From Iodobacter arcticus (lineage in GTDB: Bacteria; Pseudomonadota; Gammaproteobacteria; Burkholderiales; Chitinibacteraceae): 64,000 nt of DNA. Shown in pieces: positions 8,402 to 17,616 of this stretch (its first letter is position 1; every line of letters begins with the position of its first letter). The notes below the pieces were generated by a model, which had not been told where the DNA came from, did not search any database, and saw nothing but the letters and a program-made list of their open reading frames with translations. Both the position numbers and the translations under genes were made by a program. The stretch lies in NCBI RefSeq assembly GCF_042664895.1, contig NZ_JBHTBQ010000006.1, forward strand, positions 1-64,000, given 5' to 3'.

Positions 8402-9336
8402 AGCCAGAAATCCTGACGTTCTGCATGCGCGCTAATCACCCGCTGAAAATGCAGTGGATCTTTAGCAAAGGTCATTTCGCCTGCCGCGGGCTTATGAAAA
8501 TCATACAAGCGGGAAACCCAGAAACGCAGTGCTGCAGCACGCAATAACACGGGCCAAGCCGCAATTTCGTCAGCTTGTAGTGTGCGAACCGCTTGATAGC
8601 CTTGCAATAAAGCGCTGGCACGCTCCGAATCAATATCTCCAGATTCTGTAACACACCAATCGTTCAGTGTAATTGCCAAGTCATACAACAAGGTGTCATT
8701 ACATGCGTAGTAAAAATCAATAAAACCACCCACATGATCGCCATTTAATAACACGTTATCTCTGAACAAATCAGCATGGATCACGCCCTGCGGCAGGCCA
8801 TCAAAATGATGCTCAGCTTGCAAGCTCAGCTCGGCCCGCAGCTGCTCTGCATCAGCCTTATCCATCAAATCAAATAATTGCGGCGCAGTTACATTCCACC
8901 AATCAGCACCACGTGGATTACTCATTTGCCCGCGATAGCTACGTGCCGCCAAATGCATTTGCGCCAGCATTTCCCCAACTTCGGCGCATTGTGTTGCATT
9001 CGGCTCGTCTACCACCGTACCGGGCACGCATTGCACTAACAATGTTGGGCGGCCATTCAGCACATCCACATATTGATCATCCAGATTAGCAATCGGCGCG
9101 GCCACGGCAATGCCATGATGAGCGAGATGGGCCATTAAATTGACATAAAAAGGCAATTCATCCGCAGCCAGATTTTCAAATAATGTCAGCACATAACGAC
9201 CGTGCGTCGTTGTTACAAAGTAATTGGTATTGGTAATGCCAGCGGCAATACCTTTAAGCTCCAGCAAGCTGCCAATGGAGTAACGCTTCAGGAAGGGACC
9301 GAGGTCTTCCGCAGTCACGGTAGTAAAAACGGACAT
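8398..9336 (-). CDS. thrB: Homoserine kinase, aminoglycoside-phosphotransferase-like type
   Basis: A 312-residue kinase that phosphorylates L-homoserine on the threonine pathway. It is the Pseudomonas/Neisseriales type with a protein-kinase-like fold rather than the GHMP type. Diagnostic segments are ITNTNYFV near the N-terminus, GVIHADLFRDNVLL (catalytic loop, HxDxxxxN) and GFIDFYYA (metal-binding Asp). Nine bases separate it from the upstream DUF2782 gene and it overlaps the downstream oxidase gene. Confidence 0.93.
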   Translation of the reverse strand: MSVFTTVTAEDLGPFLKRYSIGSLLELKGIAAGITNTNYFVTTTHGRYVLTLFENLAADELPFYVNLMAHLAHHGIAVAAPIANLDDQYVDVLNGRPTLLVQCVPGTVVDEPNATQCAEVGEMLAQMHLAARSYRGQMSNPRGADWWNVTAPQLFDLMDKADAEQLRAELSLQAEHHFDGLPQGVIHADLFRDNVLLNGDHVGGFIDFYYACNDTLLYDLAITLNDWCVTESGDIDSERASALLQGYQAVRTLQADEIAAWPVLLRAAALRFWVSRLYDFHKPAAGEMTFAKDPLHFQRVISAHAERQDFWL

Positions 9337-9345
9337 AGATTCAAC

Positions 9346-9663
9346 TCAAAATTCAAAAATAACCCAACGTGGCACAGATAAATTACTACCACCCAAATCA
9401 TCGCTGCGATCAAAACGCCCCTGCCCTTCCTTATCTACCAAGAAGTAAGGGGGGCCAACTTTTGGCGTTACTTTCACCATATAAAGTTTCCCTCGCAAGC
9501 GATACTCAGCAATCGTTGCATCTGATTTTTCAATCACGCGCACTTCCGGCGCTTCCAGCACTTTGCCCTCGCTTTCTGTGGCAGGTAATGGAGGCGGTAC
9601 GTCGCTAGGTTGGGCTGCGTAGACAGAGCTACTTACTAATAGGCTAAGTAAAATCAGGCGCAT
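9346..9663 (-). CDS. DUF2782 family small exported protein
   Basis: A 105-residue protein of unknown function. The start at 9663 is preferred because AAAGGAA lies about 8 bases upstream; a longer 114-codon frame has no such site. The N-terminus is a signal peptide (MRLILLSLLVSSSVYA, cut before AQPSD). The mature part contains PEVRVIEKSD, EYRLRGKLYMVKVTP and a C-terminal WVIFEF, the conserved core of DUF2782. It is commonly found next to polA and thrB in betaproteobacteria, as here. It is divergent from polA. Confidence 0.85.
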   Translation of the reverse strand: MRLILLSLLVSSSVYAAQPSDVPPPLPATESEGKVLEAPEVRVIEKSDATIAEYRLRGKLYMVKVTPKVGPPYFLVDKEGQGRFDRSDDLGGSNLSVPRWVIFEF

Positions 9664-9787
9664 GGTGTGGTTTCCTTTTGAGACCAGCACGAGCTACTTG
9701 CTCGAGTCTGGTTTATTCTTTACAGCGGGCAGCGCAAGTAACGCTTTTTATGAGCAGATATCTAGATCTAAGCTGACACATTAAACA

Positions 9788-9816
9788 CAACGGCTCAATA
9801 GCTTAGGCCTTATAAT
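9788..9816 (+). promoter_or_regulatory. Candidate sigma70 promoter for polA
   Basis: A perfect TATAAT lies at 9811-9816 in the 259-bp gap between the divergent DUF2782 and polA genes. The matching -35 position is poor (no TTGACA-like hexamer at 16-18 bp), so strength is uncertain. A start about 9823 would give a leader of roughly 100 nt. Confidence 0.4.
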
Positions 9817-9922
9817 ACGCTGGATTTATTGATGGCTTAACATCAAAGCCAAACAATGGCTTAAGCCAAGATCACAAATACCCCGCTGTTTTTCTTACAC
9901 CAAGTATAGAGAGTTTCATCGC

Positions 9923-12718
9923 ATGGCGACCCTGCTTTTAATTGACGGCTCCTCCTACCTCTACCGAGCCTTCCATGCGATCCGTGATCTGGCAGCTCCA
10001 GACGGCACGCCCACCAATGCTTTGTACGGCTTTGTTAATATGCTGAAAAAGCTGCGTCAGCAAACACCAGCCGATTATATCGCCTGCGTATTTGATGCCA
10101 AAGGCAAAACCTTCCGCGACGATTTATACAGCGAATACAAGGCGCATCGCCCATCTATGCCCGATGAATTGCGTGTGCAAATTGCGCCGATTCATGCCGC
10201 AGTGAAAGCATTTGGTATCAAGATACTGATGGTGGATGGTGTAGAAGCTGACGATGTGATTGGTACACTTGCAAGCTGGGGTACAGAACACGGTATTACT
10301 ACCATTATGTCCACCGGCGATAAAGATATGGCACAGCTGGTTAATCAATATGTGCGTATCGAAAACTCGATGACCGAAGAAGTGCTCGATATCGAAGGCG
10401 TCATCAATAAATTTGGCGTGCGCCCTGAGCAAATTGTCGATTACCTCGCACTGATTGGCGATACCGTAGATAACGTACCTGGCGTACCAAAATGCGGCCC
10501 AAAAACCGCAAAAAAATGGCTCGATGAGTACCAAACACTCGATGCCGTGATGGCCAATGCAGATGCCATCAAAGGCGTAGTGGGTGAGAATTTACGCAAA
10601 ACGCTAGAATGGCTGCCCATGGCCAAGCAGCTGGTCACCATTAAATGTGATCTAGATTTAAGCAGCGAATTACCACAGCAATTTGCCGATCTTGAACCAC
10701 AGCCCGAAGACTGGAACACGCTGCTGGGTATTTTCCGCCAAGCTAACTTCCGCAGCTGGATCCGCGAAGCAGAAAGCAAAGCAGCTGCGGCTTCCATTCC
10801 AGCCCCTGCCAGCGACGATTTATTTAGCTTGGTAGCAAGCAATAGCCCTGTTAGCAAAGAAGAAGTGAAAAGCAGCGCCCCAGTTTTCGAAGTTGTCGAA
10901 ACACCACGTCCACCTGTAGAGCGCAACTACCAAACGATACTGACAGATGCCGAGCTAGACAGCTGGCTAGCGCAACTGCTAGCGGCTCGGATCGTATCGC
11001 TCGATACCGAAACCACCGGTTTGGACGCTTTAAACTCACAAATAGTCGGCATGTCGTTTTGCATCAGCGAAGGCCACGCCGCCTACTTGCCACTCGCCCA
11101 TCGTGGGCCAGATGCTGTCGATCAACTACCGCTGGATGCCACACTCGCCAAGCTTAAACCTTGGCTAGAATCCGCCGAGCATAAAAAACTCGGCCAGAAT
11201 TTAAAATTCGATCAGCATATTTTTGCCAATCACGGCATCGCACTGGCGGGGGTCGAAGACGATACGCTGCTGATGTCTTACGTGCTGGCCAGCCACGAAA
11301 AACACAGTATGGATGCGCAAGCCGAGCGCGAGCTGGGCATTGCCACGATTAAATTTGAAGAGCTGTGCGGCAAGGGCGCTAAACAAATTGGCTTTGATGA
11401 AGTTGCCGTCGATATCGCCAGCACTTACGCCGCCGAAGACGCCGACATTACCTTGCAACTGGCCCACGCTCTGCTGCCGCGACTGACTGGCGGGCTGGCC
11501 CATGTTTACCGCGAAATCGAAATGCCATCACGCAGCATCTTGTTTGAGATGGAGCGCACTGGTGTGTTGCTCGATAGCCAGAAACTCAATCAGCAAAGCC
11601 ATGAAATTGGCCTGCGCCTACTGGCACTCGAGCAAAATGCTTACAATTTAGCAGGGCAGCCGTTCAACCTATCCAGCCCCAAGCAAATTGGCGAAATTTT
11701 CTTTGAGCAGCTCAAGCTCCCCGTGATCAAGAAAACCCCCAAGGGCGCACCCTCTACCGATGAAGAAGTGTTGCAAGAGCTGGCTAAAGACTTTCCGTTG
11801 CCTAAAGTGCTGCTCGAGCATCGCTCACTGTCCAAGCTGAAATCGACTTACACCGATAAACTGCCGCTGATGGTCAACCCACGTACTGGCCGTGTGCATA
11901 CCAGCTATAACCAGACTGTTGCAATTACGGGACGTTTAAGCTCGAGCGAACCTAATCTGCAAAATATCCCAGTAAAAAGCATGGAAGGCCGCAAGATTCG
12001 TGAAGCCTTTATTGCGCCAAAAGGCTGGCAAATTATGTCCGCCGATTACTCGCAAATCGAGCTGCGCATCATGGCGCACCTATCTGGCGATGAAGCGATG
12101 ATTGCCGCGTTTAACTCCGGTGAAGATATCCACCGCACCACCGCCGCCGAAGTATTTGCCGTGGCGCTTGATCAAGTCAGCAGCGAGCAGCGCCGCTACG
12201 CCAAAAGCATTAACTTTGGCCTGATTTACGGCATGGGCGTATTTGGCCTTGCTGCCCAGCTGGAAATCCCGCGCGACGCCGCCAAAAACTTTATCGACCG
12301 CTACTTTGCGCGTTTCAACGGTGTGGCCCAATATATGGAAAACATCCGCGCCAGTGCCAAAGAATATGGCTATGTAGAAACCGTCTTTGGCCGCCGCCTG
12401 TGGTTGCCAGAAATTAAATCCTCCAACGCAGCCCGACGCGCCGGAGCCGAACGCGCCGCAATTAATGCACCGATGCAAGGCACAGCAGCTGACTTGATTA
12501 AGCTCGCTATGATTAATGTCGCAGACTGGATTAAAGCGGAGGGCCTGCAAAGCCGTTTAATTATGCAGGTACACGATGAGCTGGTGCTAGAAGTCCCCGA
12601 TGCAGAAGTCGAAATGATGCGGGAACAATTACCGCTTAAAATGTCGGCAGCCGCCAAGCTCACCGTGCCCTTGCTCGCAGAAGTGGGTGTTGGGCTGAAC
12701 TGGGAAGAAGCTCATTAA
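9923..12718 (+). CDS. polA: DNA polymerase I
   Basis: A 931-residue polymerase for Okazaki-fragment maturation and repair. The N-terminal 5'-3' exonuclease domain covers about 1-290 (starts LLIDGSSYLYRAFHA). The proofreading domain keeps its metal ligands: SLDTETTGLD (Exo I), NLKFDQH (Exo II) and YAAEDAD (Exo III). The polymerase domain has motif A (SADYSQIELRIMAHLSGD), motif B (RRYAKSINFGLIYGMG) and motif C (QVHDELVLEV). All three activities should be intact and the length is normal. Confidence 0.98.
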   Translation: MATLLLIDGSSYLYRAFHAIRDLAAPDGTPTNALYGFVNMLKKLRQQTPADYIACVFDAKGKTFRDDLYSEYKAHRPSMPDELRVQIAPIHAAVKAFGIKILMVDGVEADDVIGTLASWGTEHGITTIMSTGDKDMAQLVNQYVRIENSMTEEVLDIEGVINKFGVRPEQIVDYLALIGDTVDNVPGVPKCGPKTAKKWLDEYQTLDAVMANADAIKGVVGENLRKTLEWLPMAKQLVTIKCDLDLSSELPQQFADLEPQPEDWNTLLGIFRQANFRSWIREAESKAAAASIPAPASDDLFSLVASNSPVSKEEVKSSAPVFEVVETPRPPVERNYQTILTDAELDSWLAQLLAARIVSLDTETTGLDALNSQIVGMSFCISEGHAAYLPLAHRGPDAVDQLPLDATLAKLKPWLESAEHKKLGQNLKFDQHIFANHGIALAGVEDDTLLMSYVLASHEKHSMDAQAERELGIATIKFEELCGKGAKQIGFDEVAVDIASTYAAEDADITLQLAHALLPRLTGGLAHVYREIEMPSRSILFEMERTGVLLDSQKLNQQSHEIGLRLLALEQNAYNLAGQPFNLSSPKQIGEIFFEQLKLPVIKKTPKGAPSTDEEVLQELAKDFPLPKVLLEHRSLSKLKSTYTDKLPLMVNPRTGRVHTSYNQTVAITGRLSSSEPNLQNIPVKSMEGRKIREAFIAPKGWQIMSADYSQIELRIMAHLSGDEAMIAAFNSGEDIHRTTAAEVFAVALDQVSSEQRRYAKSINFGLIYGMGVFGLAAQLEIPRDAAKNFIDRYFARFNGVAQYMENIRASAKEYGYVETVFGRRLWLPEIKSSNAARRAGAERAAINAPMQGTAADLIKLAMINVADWIKAEGLQSRLIMQVHDELVLEVPDAEVEMMREQLPLKMSAAAKLTVPLLAEVGVGLNWEEAH

Positions 12719-12814
12719 AATTGCGCTCTCTTTGTCAGCCCTAAGTAAATAGTCTACAGTCCAACTAAATATATAAATTACATCTACATGGCATTAAACG
12801 GCTCATATTAATCG

Positions 12815-14668
12815 ATGATAACCCCCCCCCTCCTAAGCAGACAGCGTTTTAGCTGCAAAATGCTGTGTTTGGCTCTGGCTTTAGCTTGGAGTGGGTCTGC
12901 TGCGGCCCTCACTCTAGGGGAATTATCTATCCAATCCGCAGTAGGCCAACGATTTCGTGGCAGTGTGAGCTACCAGCTCTCACCTGAAGACGGCTTGGCC
13001 GAAGACTGTAGCAAACTCAGCATCACCGCCCCAAACAACGATCTGCCCGGAATTGGCCAAGCAACACTGCGCCTGCAAAGTAAGGAGCGCGCGGGGCGAA
13101 TTTTGATTCAATCCAACGATGCCGTTTATGAGCCAATGGCAGGCTTCAGCATTAAAATGGAATGCAAAGGGCAGCAGCTGCAACGCAGCTATACCGTATT
13201 TTTAGACCCTGCCCCGCTTAATCTTCCAAGTGTTGCAGAAGACAGCAGTCAAGCCGCAAGCCCTAAAGCCACTCCGGCGCCGGTACGCAGCCGCCGGGCC
13301 GCAGCCGCAATCATCAAGCCTGATGGGCAAACAGCCCCCCGCAGTGCGCTCAAAAACACCACCACGCCCGCACCTAGCGTGGTAATCCCCTTGCCCTCAA
13401 GTAACGGACAGCTGCGAATTGAAAGTGAATTAAGTCTTAAAAACCAAGCGCCTGCGGTGCTGAGCCCGGAGGAGCTAAAAACCAAAATAGCCATGATGCA
13501 AAGCTTGCAAGAGCAGTTGCAATCAGAAATGGCCCGCCTACAACAATCCATGCTGCACCTGCAAACTTTAAGTGGTGCCAGCGTAGCCGTCAGCAGCTCC
13601 AGCCCTGCACCTGCGGCCACATTAAGCATCAGCAATAGTGAAGCAATACTGCCTTCCGCCACGCCTGCTCCACCCCCCGTTGCACCCAAACGGCTGCGCG
13701 TTAATGAATCCGCTGGCAACAATAGCTGGTGGATGGCCGTTGTTCTTGCTTTATTAGCGGCAGGTGCCGGATTTGGCCTATGGCTGCGCCGCAAAAAAAA
13801 TCAAAACACCTGGGATGCTGATGCAGAAAGCGCTATCTCCCAAGTGTCCCGCACGCATAATGCCAAGCCAGCCAATGCACAGCAGGCTGAGCATTCCTTA
13901 TTTAGGCATAGCCAGCTTTTTTATGGCGGCATTGAAGTTCAGGAAGAAGACGGCAGCGCCACATTAGAGCGAGCGCAACTCTTGGTGGCTCAAGGCGAAA
14001 CCGATCAGGCGATCGAGCTTCTGTATCACACCATTGAAGAAAACGAAGCAAACAACGAGCCGTGGCTGCTGCTGTTCCGCGTATTACGCCAGCAAGGCAT
14101 GAAAACAGAATACGCCCAGCTTGCCAGACGCTTCCACGATTTGGGGGGCGACGCAGATGATTGGGCTTTAGTACGCAATATTGGCTATCGCCTTGATCCG
14201 GACAATCCACTCTATAGCGCTCATCTCGACGAAGCTAAAGCGGCCGATCCCGCCCAGATGGCCATTAAAGAAGTTCATGATGAAATCACCATCAAGCCAA
14301 CAACAACCTCGCTTGCTAAACCTGTAGCCAGTGAGCCCGCAGAAATCGTGATTGATACTGAACCACCACGCGAGCAAGATGCCATGCTGATGGCGTTTTT
14401 GTCTCCGGCTGCAGAAGTTGAAAATAATTTGCCACAAACAAACGCACCGCAAATCATCTCGCTCGACCTGCCATCACTGGAGTTTTCTCCCCCGGAAGAA
14501 GAAAACAGCCCTTTGGATATATCATTGCTAAACAATGTTATCGAAGAAGAAACCATCGAAGCATCTGCTCCCGACGAGAATGCAGAAGCATTCGAAGAAA
14601 TTGATTTAGTCGAATTAGAAATCGAGCTTCAGCCTCCGCTGTCGGTCTTTGAGCCGCGTAAAAGCTAA
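12815..14668 (+). CDS. FimV-like protein with TPR-type C-terminus
   Basis: A 617-residue membrane protein. The N-terminus is a signal peptide (LCLALALAWSGSAAA) followed by a FimV N-terminal-like domain (LTLGELSIQSAVGQRFRGSV). A Pro/Ala-rich linker, a short coiled coil (about 215-250), a transmembrane helix at about 303-323 followed by RRKK, and a TPR-like region follow. FimV proteins organise polar type IV pilus and chemosensory machinery at the cell wall. The ATG at 12815 lacks a clear Shine-Dalgarno site and is followed within seven bases by nine C residues; ATG at 12860 would skip that tract and still leave a full signal peptide, so the true start is open. The acidic C-terminal tail is typical of the family. 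Confidence 0.75.
   Translation: MITPPLLSRQRFSCKMLCLALALAWSGSAAALTLGELSIQSAVGQRFRGSVSYQLSPEDGLAEDCSKLSITAPNNDLPGIGQATLRLQSKERAGRILIQSNDAVYEPMAGFSIKMECKGQQLQRSYTVFLDPAPLNLPSVAEDSSQAASPKATPAPVRSRRAAAAIIKPDGQTAPRSALKNTTTPAPSVVIPLPSSNGQLRIESELSLKNQAPAVLSPEELKTKIAMMQSLQEQLQSEMARLQQSMLHLQTLSGASVAVSSSSPAPAATLSISNSEAILPSATPAPPPVAPKRLRVNESAGNNSWWMAVVLALLAAGAGFGLWLRRKKNQNTWDADAESAISQVSRTHNAKPANAQQAEHSLFRHSQLFYGGIEVQEEDGSATLERAQLLVAQGETDQAIELLYHTIEENEANNEPWLLLFRVLRQQGMKTEYAQLARRFHDLGGDADDWALVRNIGYRLDPDNPLYSAHLDEAKAADPAQMAIKEVHDEITIKPTTTSLAKPVASEPAEIVIDTEPPREQDAMLMAFLSPAAEVENNLPQTNAPQIISLDLPSLEFSPPEEENSPLDISLLNNVIEEETIEASAPDENAEAFEEIDLVELEIELQPPLSVFEPRKS
12822..12830 (+). repeat. C9 homopolymer just after the FimV-like start codon
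   Basis: Nine consecutive C residues occupy codons 3-6 of the longer reading frame. Gain or loss of a single C would shift the frame of a protein started at 12815 but not of one started at 12860. Tracts of this kind act as phase-variation switches in Neisseria. Confidence 0.5.
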
Positions 14669-14861
14669 TCGCACCCAAACGGGCTAATCTACCCCGCCTT
14701 ACTGTATTTTTTAAGCCATTCAACCACGCTGGCATCGTGCAATTGCAATCAGCACCCCTAGAAAAAAATTTACAGCCACTAAGTTCCTACTCCGCTCCAA
14801 ATCTAGCCATCAGCTAATGATAGAATGCGCCCTTGTTGCAATCATGCTAAAGGATACGCAA

Positions 14862-15806
14862 GTGACTCTCCCTAATCGCCTTGTTATCGCCACCCGCGAA
14901 AGCCCGCTTGCGCTCTGGCAGGCCAACTATGTTAAGGCGAGGCTTGAGGCGCTTTATCCAGCGTTGCAGGTTGAATTGCTCGGTATGACCACGCAGGGCG
15001 ACCGGATTTTAGACGTGACACTGAATAAAATCGGCGGCAAAGGTTTATTTGTTAAAGAGCTGGAAGCCGCCATCGAGGAAGGCCGTGCCGACCTTGCCGT
15101 ACATTCTATGAAAGATGTGCCAATGGTGTTGCCAGAGGGCTTTACGCTGGCCGCGATTGGCGAGCGGGAAGACCCGCGCGATGCCTTTGTTTCTAATCAA
15201 TACGATTCGCTAGATCAATTAAGCGCTGGCTGTATCGTCGGCACATCCAGCTTGCGCCGCGAATCACAGCTACGCGCCCGTTTTCCGCATTTAGTAATTA
15301 AACCGCTGCGTGGCAATGTGGGTACTCGCTTAAGCAAGCTGGATGCCGGTGAATACGATGCAATTATTCTGGCAGCAGCAGGGCTGATTCGTTTGGGCTT
15401 ATCCAGCCGGATTAAAAGCGCTATTTCCCCTGGAGACAGCCTGCCATCCCCCGGGCAAGGCGCATTGGGAATAGAAATCCGCAGTGATCGTGAAGATTTA
15501 AAAGCACTGCTCGCGCCTTTAAATCATCCGGCAACAGCGGCCTGTGTTACTGCAGAGCGCTCCTTATCACGCCGCTTAGGCGGCTCTTGCCAGATTCCAT
15601 TAGGCGCATTTGCCGAAGAAGACGATGGCTTTTTACGCCTGCGCGCCTTTATTGCCAACCCGGATGGCAGCGATATTATCTATGCCGAAGGCAATGGCTC
15701 TTTAGCGGCAGCGAATGGCTTGGGGCTACAAGTGGCCGAATTACTTTGCACCGAAGGCGCAACAGAGATTTTAAAAAATCTGGCTGCTGCGGCTGCCGCA
15801 GAATAA
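14862..15806 (+). CDS. hemC: Hydroxymethylbilane synthase (porphobilinogen deaminase)
   Basis: Condenses four porphobilinogen units into hydroxymethylbilane on the heme/siroheme pathway. I choose GTG at 14862 because AAGGA lies 8 bases upstream and it gives 314 residues starting VTLPNRLVIATRESPLALWQA, the family norm; an upstream ATG at 14817 would add 15 poorly matching residues. Key motifs: GTSSLRRESQLRARFP, LRGNVGTRLSKLD, and GGSCQIPLG, whose cysteine carries the dipyrromethane cofactor. It is first gene of hemCDXY, all overlapping. Confidence 0.96.
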   Translation: MTLPNRLVIATRESPLALWQANYVKARLEALYPALQVELLGMTTQGDRILDVTLNKIGGKGLFVKELEAAIEEGRADLAVHSMKDVPMVLPEGFTLAAIGEREDPRDAFVSNQYDSLDQLSAGCIVGTSSLRRESQLRARFPHLVIKPLRGNVGTRLSKLDAGEYDAIILAAAGLIRLGLSSRIKSAISPGDSLPSPGQGALGIEIRSDREDLKALLAPLNHPATAACVTAERSLSRRLGGSCQIPLGAFAEEDDGFLRLRAFIANPDGSDIIYAEGNGSLAAANGLGLQVAELLCTEGATEILKNLAAAAAAE

Positions 15807-16579
15807 TGCAAATGCTCAGCGGTTTACGTTTGTGGGTAACACGGCCCAGCCAGCAAGCAGCTGGCTTAATCGGCTTGCTGCACGCCGCTGGCGCAGACGC
15901 AATAAGCTTACCCTTATTAGAAATCGCGCCTCCCGCCGATCCAGCCCCGCTGCGTACTGCACTTGCCAATATCGGGCAATTTGATTTAGCCGTTTTTATC
16001 AGCCCATCTGCGCTCGATGCGGTATTTGAGCAATTACAGCAGCCGTGGCCAGCGGGCTTGGCGGTGGCCGTAGTTGGCCCGGGCAGCGAGAAACGCGCTA
16101 GAGAGCTGGGCATTCAGGATGTGATTTGCCCAGCGCTGCAATTTGATAGCGAAGGCTTGCTGCAAGAGCCCAGAATGCAGGTTTTGCAGGGCAAAAAGCT
16201 GGTGTTATTTCGCGGAAATGGTGGGCGTGAATTATTACCAAACGCCTTACAAGAGCGTGGCGCACTACTTACTTTAATTACCGCTTACCAAAGACAACCG
16301 CCCTGCTTTGATTTAGCACGTTTAACGATGGAATTAGCGACAGGCTGTAATGGCATCGTCATATCCAGTTCAGAAGCGGCGCAACACTTATTTCACCTAG
16401 CTGGAGGTGAGGCGCGGCAAGCGTTACAATCACGCTTATATTTCGTGCCTCATCCGCGCATCGCAGAGACGCTGAACGCTTTGGGTGCCAAACAAATAGT
16501 ACTTACGGATGCAGGGGATAGCGGTATTTTGCGTGGCATATGTCAACACTTCACAAATCCCCGCCAGGAATCAAAATGA
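15806..16579 (+). CDS. hemD: Uroporphyrinogen-III synthase
   Basis: A 257-residue enzyme that cyclises hydroxymethylbilane with inversion of ring D. The start codon overlaps the hemC stop (TAATG); a second ATG two codons on (15812) is an alternative. Sequence conservation in this family is low, but LWVTRPSQQAAGL at the N-terminus, FISPSALDAVF, and ISSSEAAQHL in the second lobe fit HemD. Position between hemC and hemX supports the call. Confidence 0.9.
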   Translation: MQMLSGLRLWVTRPSQQAAGLIGLLHAAGADAISLPLLEIAPPADPAPLRTALANIGQFDLAVFISPSALDAVFEQLQQPWPAGLAVAVVGPGSEKRARELGIQDVICPALQFDSEGLLQEPRMQVLQGKKLVLFRGNGGRELLPNALQERGALLTLITAYQRQPPCFDLARLTMELATGCNGIVISSSEAAQHLFHLAGGEARQALQSRLYFVPHPRIAETLNALGAKQIVLTDAGDSGILRGICQHFTNPRQESK

Positions 16580-17616
16580 CTCAGGACACTTCACAAGACT
16601 CGCTCGCGGCAGTACTGCAAACGCCTAACCGTCGCTTTGTACCCCAAACGGCCGTGGTGCTTAGCAGCGTGGCCCTTATTGCCACAGCGGGTGTTTGGCT
16701 CTATCAGCAGCAGGCTATGGAGCAATTCAAGCTTGAAGTAAGCCGTCAGCTGGCCGCAAATAAAACCGGCTCGGCCGAGTTTAACCAGCAGCTGGCCAAC
16801 AGCGCAAAATTGCAGGAGCAATTCAGCGCTAAACTTTCGCTCCTTGAAGCCAAGCAAGCAGAATCACTCAGCCAGCAGCAAGCGCTAAATAATATGTACG
16901 AAGCGCTCACGCATAATGAAACACATCGTGCCTTATCCGAGATCGAGCAAATTCTGGGCTTTGCCAGCCAGCAATTGCAATTAGGCGGTAATGTAAATGG
17001 CGCCCTGCTTGCGCTGTCTAATATCGACCAAAAGCTTGTCCAGCTCAACCGACCAGAGCTCATCAGCGTGCGCCAAAGCATTACCCGTGATATTGATACG
17101 CTTAAAGCCCTACCCTATGTGGATGTGATCGGCATTAGCGCCAAGCTCGACAGCCTGATTTCTGGTTTAGAAAACTTACCCTTAGCCATTGATGGCTATC
17201 GTCAGGCTGCGCCGAAAATTAAAGAATCGACCAGCAGCACCGCATTACTCCGTTTTTCTGATGAAATCTGGCATCAGCTCAAACAGCTGATTCAAATTCG
17301 CCGTATGGATAAACCCGAGGCCATGCTGCTCTCTCCTGAGCAAAGCTTTTTTCTACGTGAAAATATCAAGCTAAGGCTGCTCAATGCCCGCACATCCCTG
17401 CTGCTTAAAGACGAAACTAGCTACCGCAGTGGTATCAGCGCTGCCCAACGTTATTTAGAACAATATTTCGACAAAAAAGCACCGCAAACAGCCACATCAA
17501 TTGCCACGTTAAAGCAACTGTCTTCACAAGACCTGGTGATTAAGCTACCCGAGCTGGGCGCTAGCCTTGCAGCCGTTCGCAGCGCCCGCACCGTAGCAGA
17601 AAGGGCTAAGCAATGA
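16576..17616 (+). CDS. hemX: HemX family membrane protein
   Basis: A 346-residue protein starting at 16576, where AGGAA precedes the ATG and the start overlaps the hemD stop (ATGA). One transmembrane helix lies near residues 25-45 (VVLSSVALIATAGVWLY). A coiled-coil periplasmic part follows (KLEVSRQLAANKTG and FSAKLSLLEAKQAES regions), and then a helical domain. HemX proteins lie between hemD and hemY in many proteobacteria; their function is unproven, and older names call them uroporphyrin-III methyltransferase although no SAM-binding domain is seen here. Confidence 0.88.
   Translation: MTQDTSQDSLAAVLQTPNRRFVPQTAVVLSSVALIATAGVWLYQQQAMEQFKLEVSRQLAANKTGSAEFNQQLANSAKLQEQFSAKLSLLEAKQAESLSQQQALNNMYEALTHNETHRALSEIEQILGFASQQLQLGGNVNGALLALSNIDQKLVQLNRPELISVRQSITRDIDTLKALPYVDVIGISAKLDSLISGLENLPLAIDGYRQAAPKIKESTSSTALLRFSDEIWHQLKQLIQIRRMDKPEAMLLSPEQSFFLRENIKLRLLNARTSLLLKDETSYRSGISAAQRYLEQYFDKKAPQTATSIATLKQLSSQDLVIKLPELGASLAAVRSARTVAERAKQ

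Noticed and set aside
10124..12663. Several minus-strand frames inside polA
   Set aside because: They overlap conserved polA motifs on the other strand, lack ribosome sites and show no family features.
14669..14861. Search for a separate gene or riboswitch before hemC
   Set aside because: No conserved RNA fold or open frame with a ribosome site was found in this gap.
15587..15805. Long N-terminal extension of hemD over the hemC 3' end
   Set aside because: It is an out-of-frame reading of hemC; the TAATG overlap at 15806 marks the real start.
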